A stretch of DNA of 5,342 nt from Solirubrobacteraceae bacterium (GTDB taxonomy: Bacteria > Actinomycetota > Thermoleophilia > Solirubrobacterales > Solirubrobacteraceae), in the NCBI GenBank assembly GCA_024710825.1, contig JANJUA010000132.1:1-5342 (forward strand), given 5' to 3'. The notes below the pieces were generated by a model. The model saw only the letters and a program-made list of their open reading frames with translations, did not search any database and was not told where the DNA came from. This document shows, piece after piece, positions 1 to 5,342 of this stretch. Each line of letters starts with the position of its first letter. Within the stretch, counting starts at the first letter, position 1. Made by a program: the position numbers and the translations under genes.

Positions 1-2
1 CC

Positions 3-317
3 GGCGCGAGGGCCGGCTTCAGGGCGCTGGCCGCGCGCGTGGCGAAGGGCTCCACCGGCGGCCCCGACGAGCAGGCGCGGGCGAGCACCGGCTCCCACGT
101 CGTGGCGATCGCGTCCGACGCCGCGGGCGAGCCCCTCGCCACCGTCCACGTCGCGGGACCCAACGGCTACGACCTCACCGCCCGTCTGCTCGCCTGGGCG
201 GCCACCGCCGCCCTCGACGGCGCCCTCACCGGGTCGGGAGCCCTCGGCCCCGCCGACGCGTTCGGCCCGGACCGCCTGCGCGCGGGATGCGCCGAGGCCG
301 GCCTGCGCCCCGTCTGA
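3..317 (+). CDS. Saccharopine dehydrogenase-like NAD(P)-binding oxidoreductase, C-terminal fragment
   Basis: This is the last 104 residues of a gene that enters from the left edge. The frame is open from base 3 to the TGA at 315-317. A GTG at 39 could be read as a start, but the open frame upstream and the lack of a ribosome binding site make a truncated gene more likely. The visible part has a strand rich in V and A (HVVAIASDAAG), then GPNGYDLTARLLAWAA, then a short helix ending GALGPADAFGPDRLRAG. The pattern of G-P/D-x-G-Y-x-x-T-A, an Ala-rich helix, and G-x-L-x-P-A-x-A-F-G matches, from memory, the C-terminal end of actinobacterial saccharopine dehydrogenase-like (trans-acting enoyl reductase-like) proteins. 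The Rossmann NAD(P)-binding part would lie outside the window, so the substrate cannot be inferred. No signal peptide or membrane segment is visible in this piece. The gene is followed by a long inverted repeat 27 nt after its stop, which could end its transcript. Confidence 0.62.
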   Translation, partial: GARAGFRALAARVAKGSTGGPDEQARASTGSHVVAIASDAAGEPLATVHVAGPNGYDLTARLLAWAATAALDGALTGSGALGPADAFGPDRLRAGCAEAGLRPV

Positions 318-344
318 CCAGCCGCCGGCGAGCGTGAGGGCGCG

Positions 345-391
345 GTCGCTGTCGACTTCGCGTCGCCATGCGACGCAAACTCGACAGTGAC
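345..391. repeat. Long imperfect inverted repeat (possible terminator or operator)
   Basis: Arms 345-366 and 370-391 are 22 nt each around a 3-nt centre (CAT, 367-369). The inner 7 bp (GCGTCGC / GCGACGC) and an outer run of 7 bp (CTGTCGA / TCGACAG) pair perfectly. The only unpaired positions are 356/380 and 359/377, and 348/388 is a G-T wobble. The repeat lies 27 nt after the upstream stop and 64 nt before the next start. As RNA it would form a very stable hairpin, and many actinobacterial terminators lack a U-tract, as this one does. As DNA it could be an operator for a dimeric regulator of the acyl-CoA synthetase gene. The sequence does not decide between these roles. Confidence 0.6.
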
Positions 392-406
392 GTTCGACGG
401 CGCCAA

Positions 407-431
407 GCGCGAGCGACGTGCATGCTCGCGC
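407..431. repeat. Short perfect inverted repeat in the leader of the acyl-CoA synthetase gene
   Basis: The arms GCGCGAGC (407-414) and GCTCGCGC (424-431) are perfectly complementary over 8 bp, with a 9-nt loop (415-423). The element ends 10 nt before the Shine-Dalgarno sequence. It could be a leader hairpin or a protein-binding site, but in DNA this rich in G and C an 8-bp stem can also arise by chance. Confidence 0.35.
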
Positions 432-441
432 CCGCGACGGG

Positions 442-449
442 GGAAGGAG
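442..449 (+). promoter_or_regulatory. Ribosome binding site of the acyl-CoA synthetase gene
   Basis: GGAAGGAG lies 6 nt before the ATG at 456 and is the best Shine-Dalgarno match in the window. It decides the start: the in-frame GTG at 387 would add 23 residues, rich in Arg, that overlap the inverted repeats and have no such site. The 318-455 gap contains no TA dinucleotide at all, so no canonical -10 box can be placed in front of this gene. Confidence 0.85.
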
Positions 450-455
450 CAGCGC

Positions 456-2009
456 ATGCCGTCCTACGACGAGGTGATCGCCCAGCACCGCTGGCGGGTT
501 CCCGAGCGCTACAACATCGCGCGCGACGTAGCCGACCGCCACGCCCGCGACAAGCTGGCCATGATCCACGAGGCGCCCGACGGCTCCGTCACCCACGTCG
601 CCTGGGGCGAGCTGCAGGACCGCTCCCACCAGATCGCGCACCTGCTGGCCCGCCACGGCGTCGAGCGGGGCGACCGGGTCGGCGTCGTGCTGCCCGCGAT
701 CCCCGACGCCGCCGCCACGTTCCTCGCCGTCTACCGCGTCGGCGCGATCCTGCTGTCGATGTCGGTGCTCTACGGCGACGAGGGCATCCGCCACCGCCTC
801 CTGGACTCCGACGCCAAGGTGCTCGTCACCGACGAGCACAACGTCGAGCGCTTCGCCGCGCTGGGCGCGAACGTGATCCTGCTCTACGGCGCGCGCGACC
901 TGGCGACCGCGTTCGACACCGTCGACACGAGCGCCGACGACCCCGCCCAGCTCTACTACACGTCCGGCACCACCGGGCTGGCGAAGGGAATCCTCCACGC
1001 CCACCGCTACCTGCTCGCCCACGAGGAGTTCGCCTACTGCCACGAGGTGCGCGACGGCGAGCGCTTCCACGGCATGGGGGAGTGGGCGTGGGCGGCCGGG
1101 ATCGCCCCGCTGCTCGGCCCCTGGCGCCTCGGCGCCACGCAGCTCGTCCTCCAGCGCCGCGGCGGCTTCGACCCGGAGCGCCAGCTCGACTTCCTCTCCC
1201 GCCACGAGGCGACGAACGTCTTCGCCACCCCCACCGCGATCCGCAGCATGATGGCGATCGACGACGCCCGCCACCGGCATCCGCAGCGCTTCCGCCGCGT
1301 GTGCAGCGCCGGGGAGCCGCTGAACCCCGAGGCGATCCGCTGGTTCCGTCGCAACTACGACGTCACCGTCCTCGACTACTACGGCCTCAGCGAGTCCTAC
1401 CCGCTCGTCGCCAACTTCCCCTGGATGGAGGTGCGCGAGGGCTCGATGGGCCGCCCGATGCCCGGCTGGGACGTGCGGCTCCTCGACGAGGACGAGCAGC
1501 CGGTCGCGCCGGGCGAGCGCGGCGAGATCTGCCTGCGCGCCCGCAGCAACCCACACTGGCCGCTCGGCTACTGGAGCAACGAGGCGGCCACCGAGGAGGC
1601 GTTCGGCGGCGAGTGGCTCCACACGAAGGACGCCGCCACGCAGGACGCCGACGGCTACGTCTGGTACGCCGGCCGCGCCGACGACGTCATCATCTCGGCC
1701 GGCTACCGCATCGGCCCGTTCGAGGTCGAGTCGGCGTGCCTGGAGCACCCGGCGGTCGCCGAGGCGGCGGCGGTGGCGAGCCCCGACGAGCGCCGCGGAA
1801 CGGTCGTCAAGGCGTTCGTCGTCCTCGCGGAGGGCCACGAGCCCTCCGACGAGCTCGGCCGCGAGATCGGCGCCTTCGTGCGCGACCGCCACTCCGCCTA
1901 CGCCTACCCGCGCAAGGTGGAGTTCGTCGACGAGCTCCCGAAGACGCTCACCGGCAAGATTCGGCGCGTCGAGCTGCGCGAGCAGGAGGACGACGCCCGC
2001 GCACCGTAG
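456..2009 (+). CDS. AMP-forming acyl-CoA synthetase, medium-chain (ACSM-like) type
   Basis: A cytoplasmic adenylate-forming enzyme of 517 residues that would activate a carboxylic acid with ATP to an acyl-AMP and then transfer the acyl group to CoA. The ATP-binding P-loop YYTSGTTGLAKG is at 167-178 (the usual Pro before Lys is Ala176). The aromatic/adenine motif YYGLSES is at 308-314, with E313 as the expected magnesium-binding Glu. HTKD at 389-392 replaces the usual Y-x-T-G-D, with D392 kept for the ribose. The hinge motif GRADDVI is at 406-412, and the catalytic lysine K501 sits in LPKTLTGKIRR. GEWAWAAGIAPLLGPW and the N-terminal YNIARDVADRHA are typical of the acetyl-/medium-chain synthetase branch. 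The 517-residue length is near the family norm, and no frameshift or missing core residue is seen. The acyl substrate cannot be read from sequence; a medium-chain, branched or aromatic acid is plausible. PKTLTGK fits PX4GK, the context in which Pat-type acetyltransferases inactivate such enzymes, and a Pat-like gene starts 11 nt downstream. Confidence 0.93.
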   Translation: MPSYDEVIAQHRWRVPERYNIARDVADRHARDKLAMIHEAPDGSVTHVAWGELQDRSHQIAHLLARHGVERGDRVGVVLPAIPDAAATFLAVYRVGAILLSMSVLYGDEGIRHRLLDSDAKVLVTDEHNVERFAALGANVILLYGARDLATAFDTVDTSADDPAQLYYTSGTTGLAKGILHAHRYLLAHEEFAYCHEVRDGERFHGMGEWAWAAGIAPLLGPWRLGATQLVLQRRGGFDPERQLDFLSRHEATNVFATPTAIRSMMAIDDARHRHPQRFRRVCSAGEPLNPEAIRWFRRNYDVTVLDYYGLSESYPLVANFPWMEVREGSMGRPMPGWDVRLLDEDEQPVAPGERGEICLRARSNPHWPLGYWSNEAATEEAFGGEWLHTKDAATQDADGYVWYAGRADDVIISAGYRIGPFEVESACLEHPAVAEAAAVASPDERRGTVVKAFVVLAEGHEPSDELGREIGAFVRDRHSAYAYPRKVEFVDELPKTLTGKIRRVELREQEDDARAP

Positions 2010-2012
2010 CCT
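2007..2012 (+). promoter_or_regulatory. Possible -10 box for a leaderless transcript of the Pat-like gene
   Basis: TAGCCT fits the TANNNT consensus and lies 8 nt before the ATG at 2021, the distance expected if transcription starts at the A of the start codon. Its TAG is also the stop codon of the synthetase gene. No clear -35 box is seen. The 11-nt gap holds no good Shine-Dalgarno sequence (only GAGA), and the AGGAGG at 1985-1990 is about 30 nt away, too far to serve. The gene may still be translated mainly from a shared mRNA. Confidence 0.4.
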
Positions 2013-2020
2013 CTGAGAAC

Positions 2021-4690
2021 ATGCCGCTCGTCCGCGACGTGATCCTCCGCGACGGGAGCGTGCTGCGCCTCCGCGCCCCGGAGCCGTCGGACGAGCGCGA
2101 GATAGAGGCGTTCTTCGACCGCCTCGATCCCCAGTCGCGCTACCTGCGCTTCCACGGGCACGTCCGCTCCGACCGCGTCGCCCAGCACTACGCCGCCGCC
2201 GACGGGGAGAACCGCGTCGCGCTGCTGGCGCACCGGGGCGGGGAGGTCGTCGCCGTCGCCGGCTACGAGCGGCTGCGGGAGCTGGGAGCGGCCGAGGTCG
2301 CCTTCGCGGTGGTCGCCTCCGAGCAGGGCCGGGGGCTCGGCACGCGGATGCTCGAGCAGCTCGCCGCCCACGCCGCCGAGCAGGGCATCGACCGCTTCGA
2401 CGCGAGCGTGATGGCCGAGAACCGCCGCATGCTCGGGGTGTTCGCGTCGGCGGGCTTCGCCGTGCGGCGCGAGACGGTCCACGGCGTGACGGAGCTGTCG
2501 CTCGACATCCGGCCGACGGAGCGCCTGGCGGAGAAGATCGCCGAGCGCGACCACCTCGCGACCGTCGCCTCGCTGCGCCCGCTGCTGGCGCCCGCGTCGC
2601 TGGCGGTGGTTGGGGCGAGCAACGCGGAGGGCAGCGTCGGCGGCCGGATCTTCGCCAACGCCCTCGCCGCCGGCTTCACCGGGATCGCCACGCCGGTCAA
2701 CCGCCACGCCCGGGTCGTGCACTCCGTCCGCGCCTACCCGCGCGTCTCGGACATCCCGGAGCCGCCCGAGCTCGCGGTCCTCGCCGTCCCCGCCGAGGAG
2801 GTACTGGACGTCGCGCGCGACGCGGCCGCGGCGGGCGTGCGCGCGCTGATCGTCGTGTCCGCCGGCTTCGCGGAGCGCGACGGCGCCGGGCGCGAGCGTC
2901 AGGAGGCGCTGCTCGAGGTCGTGCGCGACCGCGGCATCCGCCTCATCGGCCCCAACAGCCTGGGCCTGCTGAACACCGACCCGGCGGTGTCGCTGAACGC
3001 CGCGCTGGGCACGTTGCGCCCGAAGCCCGGTCGGCTGGCGATCAGCTCCCAGTCGGGCGCGCTCGGCATCGGCTTGCTGGGCCAGGCGGTGGGCCGCGGG
3101 CTCGGGGTGGCGAGCTTCGTCACGCTCGGCAACCGCGCCGACGTGTCGACCAACGACCTGCTCGAGTGGTTCGAGGACGACGAGCGCGTCGCCGCCATCG
3201 CCCTCTACATGGAGAGCTTCGGCAACCCGCGCCGCTTCTCGGCGCTGTCGCGTCGCGTCTCCCGGCGCAAGCCGATCGTCGCCGTGAAGGGTCACCGCGA
3301 CGGCGGCGCCCCGCAGCACGCCCGCTCGCACACCGCTCACGCGCTGCGCGGCGAGGCGGTCTTCGACGCGCTCTTCCGGCAGGCCGGCGTCCTGCGCGTC
3401 GAGGGCGCCCAGGGCCTCTTCGACACGGCGGCGCTGCTGGAGCGCCAGCCGCTGCCGAGCGGTCGGGACGTCGCGTTCGTCACCAACTCCGGAGGCCTAG
3501 GCACGCTGGCGGCCGACGCGGCCCTCAGCCGCGGGCTGCGCGTCGCGCCGCTGGCGCCCGCCACGCGCGAGGCGCTCGAGGCGGCCGCGCCCAACGCCGA
3601 CCGGACGACGAACCCGGTGGACCTCGGGATCTCCGCTCGGCCCGCCGACGTGCGCGCCGCCGTCGAGACCGTGCTCGCCGACGAGGCTGTCGACGCCGTC
3701 ATCGTGCTCAGCGTCGACCTGGCGAGCGTGCCGCCGGCGGAGATGCTCGCCGCGCTCGAGCCGGACGACGGCCCCCGCGCGAAGCCCGTGGTGGCGTCGA
3801 TCGTCGGCGCGGACGGTCGGATGGCGCCCGCGATCGGCTCGATCCCGAACTTCCGCTTCCCCGAGGCGTGCGCGGCGGTTCTCGCGCTCGCCGGCGACCG
3901 CCGCGACTGGCTCTCGCGCCCGCTGGGCCAGCGCCCGCCGCTCCCCGAGGCGGACGCCGAGGCGGCGCGCGGCCGGGTCCTCGCCGCCCTCGGCGCGGGC
4001 GACGGCGCCGCGCGCTGGCTCGACGCGGCCGACGTCGAGGCCCAGCTGGCGATGTACGGCATCCCGCTGACGCCGACGGTCGCCTGCCTGCACCCCGACG
4101 ATGCCGTCGCCGCCGCGGCCGCGCTGGACGGCCCGGTCGTCCTGAAGGCGGCCTTCCCGCCGCCCGAGCACGCCTCCGACGTCGACGCCGTCCTGCTCGG
4201 CCTCGAGGGCGAGACGGCGCTGCGCGCGGGCTGGGACGCCCTGCTCGACCGCGTCGCCCGCGCCGGCAGGGACTGGCACGGCGCCACGGTCCAGCCGCTG
4301 GCCGAGTCCGGCGCCGACATCCTCGTCGGCGCCGTCAACCACCGCGACCTCGGCGTCGTGTCCGGCGTCGGGGCGGGCGGCCGTCAGGCGGGGCTCGCCG
4401 GCGACGTGGCGTTCCGCCTGGCGCCGACGACCGACACCGACGCGTCCGAGCTGGTGGCGCTCTCCCCGGTGGTCGCGGCGTCGATGGAGGGCGCCCGCGG
4501 CACCCCGGCGCTGGATCGCGACGCGCTCGCCGACCTCGTCCTGCGCCTCACCCGCCTCTTCGAGGACGTGCCGGACCTGCTCGAGGGCGACCTGAACCCG
4601 GTCCGCGTCCACACCGAGGGCCTGACGGTGATCGACGCCCGCCTGCACGCGGGGCACCGCGCCGTCGCCGAGCGCATCCGCACCTGGTGA
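2021..4690 (+). CDS. Pat-like protein lysine acetyltransferase: GNAT domain fused to NDP-forming acyl-CoA synthetase-like domains
   Basis: A cytoplasmic 889-residue protein likely to acylate lysines on target enzymes using acetyl- or propionyl-CoA. Residues 1-165 form a GNAT domain: RDVILRDGSVLRLRAP, then SRYLRFHG, then E92-V-A-F-A-V, the acetyl-CoA pyrophosphate loop QGRGLG (102-107), and AENRRM. Residues 185-320 are a CoA-binding Rossmann domain (VVGAS 196-200; IGPNSLG 309-315, where the family usually has Cys instead of Ser). Residues 325-465 are succinyl-CoA-ligase-like (SQSGALG 343-349; SHTAHAL from S436, with H437). Residues 480-625 are a second ligase-type domain (TNSGG 488-492). Residues 665-889 are an ATP-grasp domain (VVLK ending at K709; H717; DLNPV 857-861). 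The length is close to Salmonella Pat, but that protein has GNAT at the C-terminus; the reversed order here is that of Streptomyces lividans PatA. The start is the ATG at 2021, 11 nt after the synthetase stop, and matches where the GNAT homology begins. The frame stays open upstream to about 368, but that stretch is a shadow of the synthetase. A metabolic NDP-forming acyl-CoA synthetase with an accessory GNAT domain is the main alternative. Confidence 0.9.
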   Translation: MPLVRDVILRDGSVLRLRAPEPSDEREIEAFFDRLDPQSRYLRFHGHVRSDRVAQHYAAADGENRVALLAHRGGEVVAVAGYERLRELGAAEVAFAVVASEQGRGLGTRMLEQLAAHAAEQGIDRFDASVMAENRRMLGVFASAGFAVRRETVHGVTELSLDIRPTERLAEKIAERDHLATVASLRPLLAPASLAVVGASNAEGSVGGRIFANALAAGFTGIATPVNRHARVVHSVRAYPRVSDIPEPPELAVLAVPAEEVLDVARDAAAAGVRALIVVSAGFAERDGAGRERQEALLEVVRDRGIRLIGPNSLGLLNTDPAVSLNAALGTLRPKPGRLAISSQSGALGIGLLGQAVGRGLGVASFVTLGNRADVSTNDLLEWFEDDERVAAIALYMESFGNPRRFSALSRRVSRRKPIVAVKGHRDGGAPQHARSHTAHALRGEAVFDALFRQAGVLRVEGAQGLFDTAALLERQPLPSGRDVAFVTNSGGLGTLAADAALSRGLRVAPLAPATREALEAAAPNADRTTNPVDLGISARPADVRAAVETVLADEAVDAVIVLSVDLASVPPAEMLAALEPDDGPRAKPVVASIVGADGRMAPAIGSIPNFRFPEACAAVLALAGDRRDWLSRPLGQRPPLPEADAEAARGRVLAALGAGDGAARWLDAADVEAQLAMYGIPLTPTVACLHPDDAVAAAAALDGPVVLKAAFPPPEHASDVDAVLLGLEGETALRAGWDALLDRVARAGRDWHGATVQPLAESGADILVGAVNHRDLGVVSGVGAGGRQAGLAGDVAFRLAPTTDTDASELVALSPVVAASMEGARGTPALDRDALADLVLRLTRLFEDVPDLLEGDLNPVRVHTEGLTVIDARLHAGHRAVAERIRTW

Positions 4691-4708
4691 GCGCTCCGGT
4701 GCGGTCAC

Positions 4709-4714
4709 TACCCT
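4709..4714 (+). promoter_or_regulatory. Probable -10 box of a leaderless promoter for the M20 gene
   Basis: TACCCT fits TANNNT and ends exactly 7 nt before the ATG at 4722, the usual geometry when the start codon is the first transcribed base. A poor -35 candidate, TGGTGA, is at 4685-4690 with 18-bp spacing and overlaps the stop of the preceding gene. The 31-nt gap has no Shine-Dalgarno sequence beyond a CCGGG next to the ATG. This suggests that the M20 gene is transcribed on its own. Confidence 0.5.
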
Positions 4715-4721
4715 GCCCGGG

Positions 4722-5342
4722 ATGGACGAGCGCCTCCTAGCGGAGCGCCTCATCACCTACGACACGGCCGGCCAGGACGGCCTGAGGGCCGCGGCGGGCT
4801 TCGTGAAGGGGTGGCTGGAGGCGCGTGAGATCCGCGTCGTCGACCGCGTGCACCGCGAGCTGCCGGTGATCCTCGCCGAGGTCGGTCCGGCGGACGCGCC
4901 GCGGATCGTGCTCCACGGCCACGTCGACGTCGTCCCCGGACGCCCCGGCCAGTTCGAGCCGCGCAGCGAGGGCGACCGGCTCTACGGCCGCGGCGCCTAC
5001 GACATGAAGGGCGCGCTGGCGGCGATGATGCTGGCCGTGCACGACGCCGCCCGGCAGGACGCCGTCAACGTCCGCTTCGTCTGCGTGCCCGACGAGGAGT
5101 CCGACGACGTCGACTCGCGCTCGATCGACGCGCTCGTCGCCGGGCCGCTCGGGGACGCCGACTTCGCCGTCACCGGGGAGCCGACCGACCTGCACATCGG
5201 AGTGCAGGCGAAGGGGGTTCTGGCGGTGCGCGTCGAAGTCTCCGGGACGGCCGCTCACGGCTCGACGCCGTGGCTCGGCGACAACGCGATCCTCAAGGCC
5301 TACGACGCCTTCCGCCGGATCGAGACGCTGCCCTTCAGCCGC
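4722..5342 (+). CDS. M20-family metallohydrolase (ArgE/DapE type), N-terminal part
   Basis: The first 207 residues of a gene cut by the right edge; the frame is open from the ATG at 4722 to the last base. M20 enzymes are cytoplasmic di-zinc amidohydrolases that remove an acyl or aminoacyl group from a small amide. The metal and catalytic residues appear in order. HGHVDVV contains H67 and D69. YGRGAYDMKG contains D94, the expected bridging ligand. PDEES contains E125 (general base) and E126. TGEPTD contains E153. The lid/dimerization domain then begins, with GTAAHGSTPWLGDNAI including H179, the residue that in this family reaches into the partner's active site. The last metal-binding His lies beyond the window. 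Residue patterns fit acetylornithine deacetylase or succinyl-diaminopimelate desuccinylase, but M20 substrates are hard to tell from sequence and no arginine or lysine pathway gene is adjacent. The ATG is favoured because a TANNNT box sits 7 nt upstream and the N-terminal helix (ERLLAERLITYDT) matches the family start. Confidence 0.9.
   Translation, partial: MDERLLAERLITYDTAGQDGLRAAAGFVKGWLEAREIRVVDRVHRELPVILAEVGPADAPRIVLHGHVDVVPGRPGQFEPRSEGDRLYGRGAYDMKGALAAMMLAVHDAARQDAVNVRFVCVPDEESDDVDSRSIDALVAGPLGDADFAVTGEPTDLHIGVQAKGVLAVRVEVSGTAAHGSTPWLGDNAILKAYDAFRRIETLPFSR

Noticed and set aside
387..455. GTG at 387 as the start of the acyl-CoA synthetase.
   Set aside because: The added 23 residues are Arg-rich, lie over the inverted repeats and have no ribosome binding site, whereas the ATG at 456 has GGAAGGAG 6 nt upstream.
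368..2020. An open reading frame continuing upstream of the Pat-like gene, giving a 1440-residue fusion.
   Set aside because: The upstream part is an Arg/Pro/Ala-rich shadow of the synthetase in another frame with no recognisable domain. GNAT homology begins right at the ATG at 2021.
1904..3340. A 478-residue open frame on the minus strand, and similar long minus-strand frames at 3337-4338 and 3497-4756.
   Set aside because: These are low-complexity Arg/Ala/Gly- or Ser/Arg-rich translations opposite a well-supported gene. Such frames are common in very GC-rich DNA, and no domain is recognisable.
3166..4740. A 524-residue plus-strand frame overlapping the ATP-grasp half of the Pat-like gene.
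   Set aside because: It is an Arg/Pro/Gly-rich shadow frame; the overlapped frame carries clear ligase and ATP-grasp motifs.
4722..5342. The M20 hydrolase as the deacylase that reverses lysine acylation of the synthetase.
   Set aside because: Known reversal of this modification is by sirtuin- or zinc-type protein deacetylases. M20 enzymes act on small amides, and this gene appears to have its own promoter. Adjacency alone is not enough.
1..5342. CRISPR arrays, tRNA or rRNA genes, insertion sequences and attachment sites.
   Set aside because: No spaced direct repeats, cloverleaf-type sequence, transposase motif or terminal inverted repeats were seen on either strand.

Overview
The window is very GC-rich, with codons that almost always end in G or C. 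It has short intergenic gaps and every supported gene lies on the plus strand. Gene content and promoter style suggest a high-GC actinobacterium, possibly a deep lineage such as Thermoleophilia/Solirubrobacterales. That placement is inference from composition, from the reversed domain order of the Pat-like protein and from TANNNT-type leaderless starts; no marker gene is present.

Layout. (1) 3-317: the C-terminal end of a gene that enters from the left, resembling the tail of saccharopine dehydrogenase-like oxidoreductases. (2) 318-455: a non-coding gap with a long imperfect inverted repeat (345-391), a second perfect 8-bp stem (407-431), and a strong Shine-Dalgarno sequence (442-449). (3) 456-2009: a complete 517-aa AMP-forming acyl-CoA synthetase of the medium-chain (ACSM-like) type. 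(4) 2021-4690: a complete 889-aa protein with an N-terminal GNAT acetyltransferase domain followed by CoA-binding, succinyl-CoA-ligase-like and ATP-grasp domains. This is the composition of the protein lysine acetyltransferase Pat, in the reversed order described for Streptomyces lividans PatA. (5) 4722-5342: the N-terminal 207 residues of an M20-family metallohydrolase (ArgE/DapE type) that runs off the right edge.

How the genes may work together. The synthetase ends with a PX4GK motif around its catalytic lysine K501. That is the known recognition context for Pat-type enzymes, which switch off AMP-forming acyl-CoA synthetases by acylating that lysine. The Pat-like gene starts 11 nt downstream, so the pair reads as an enzyme and its own modifying enzyme, probably transcribed together. 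The Pat-like protein still has histidines at the two positions used as phosphohistidines in ADP-forming acyl-CoA synthetases, but has lost other residues of its ATP-grasp motif. The M20 gene is probably a separate function with its own leaderless promoter.

Limits. All family calls come from motif recognition by eye. No database search, folding calculation or phylogeny was run.
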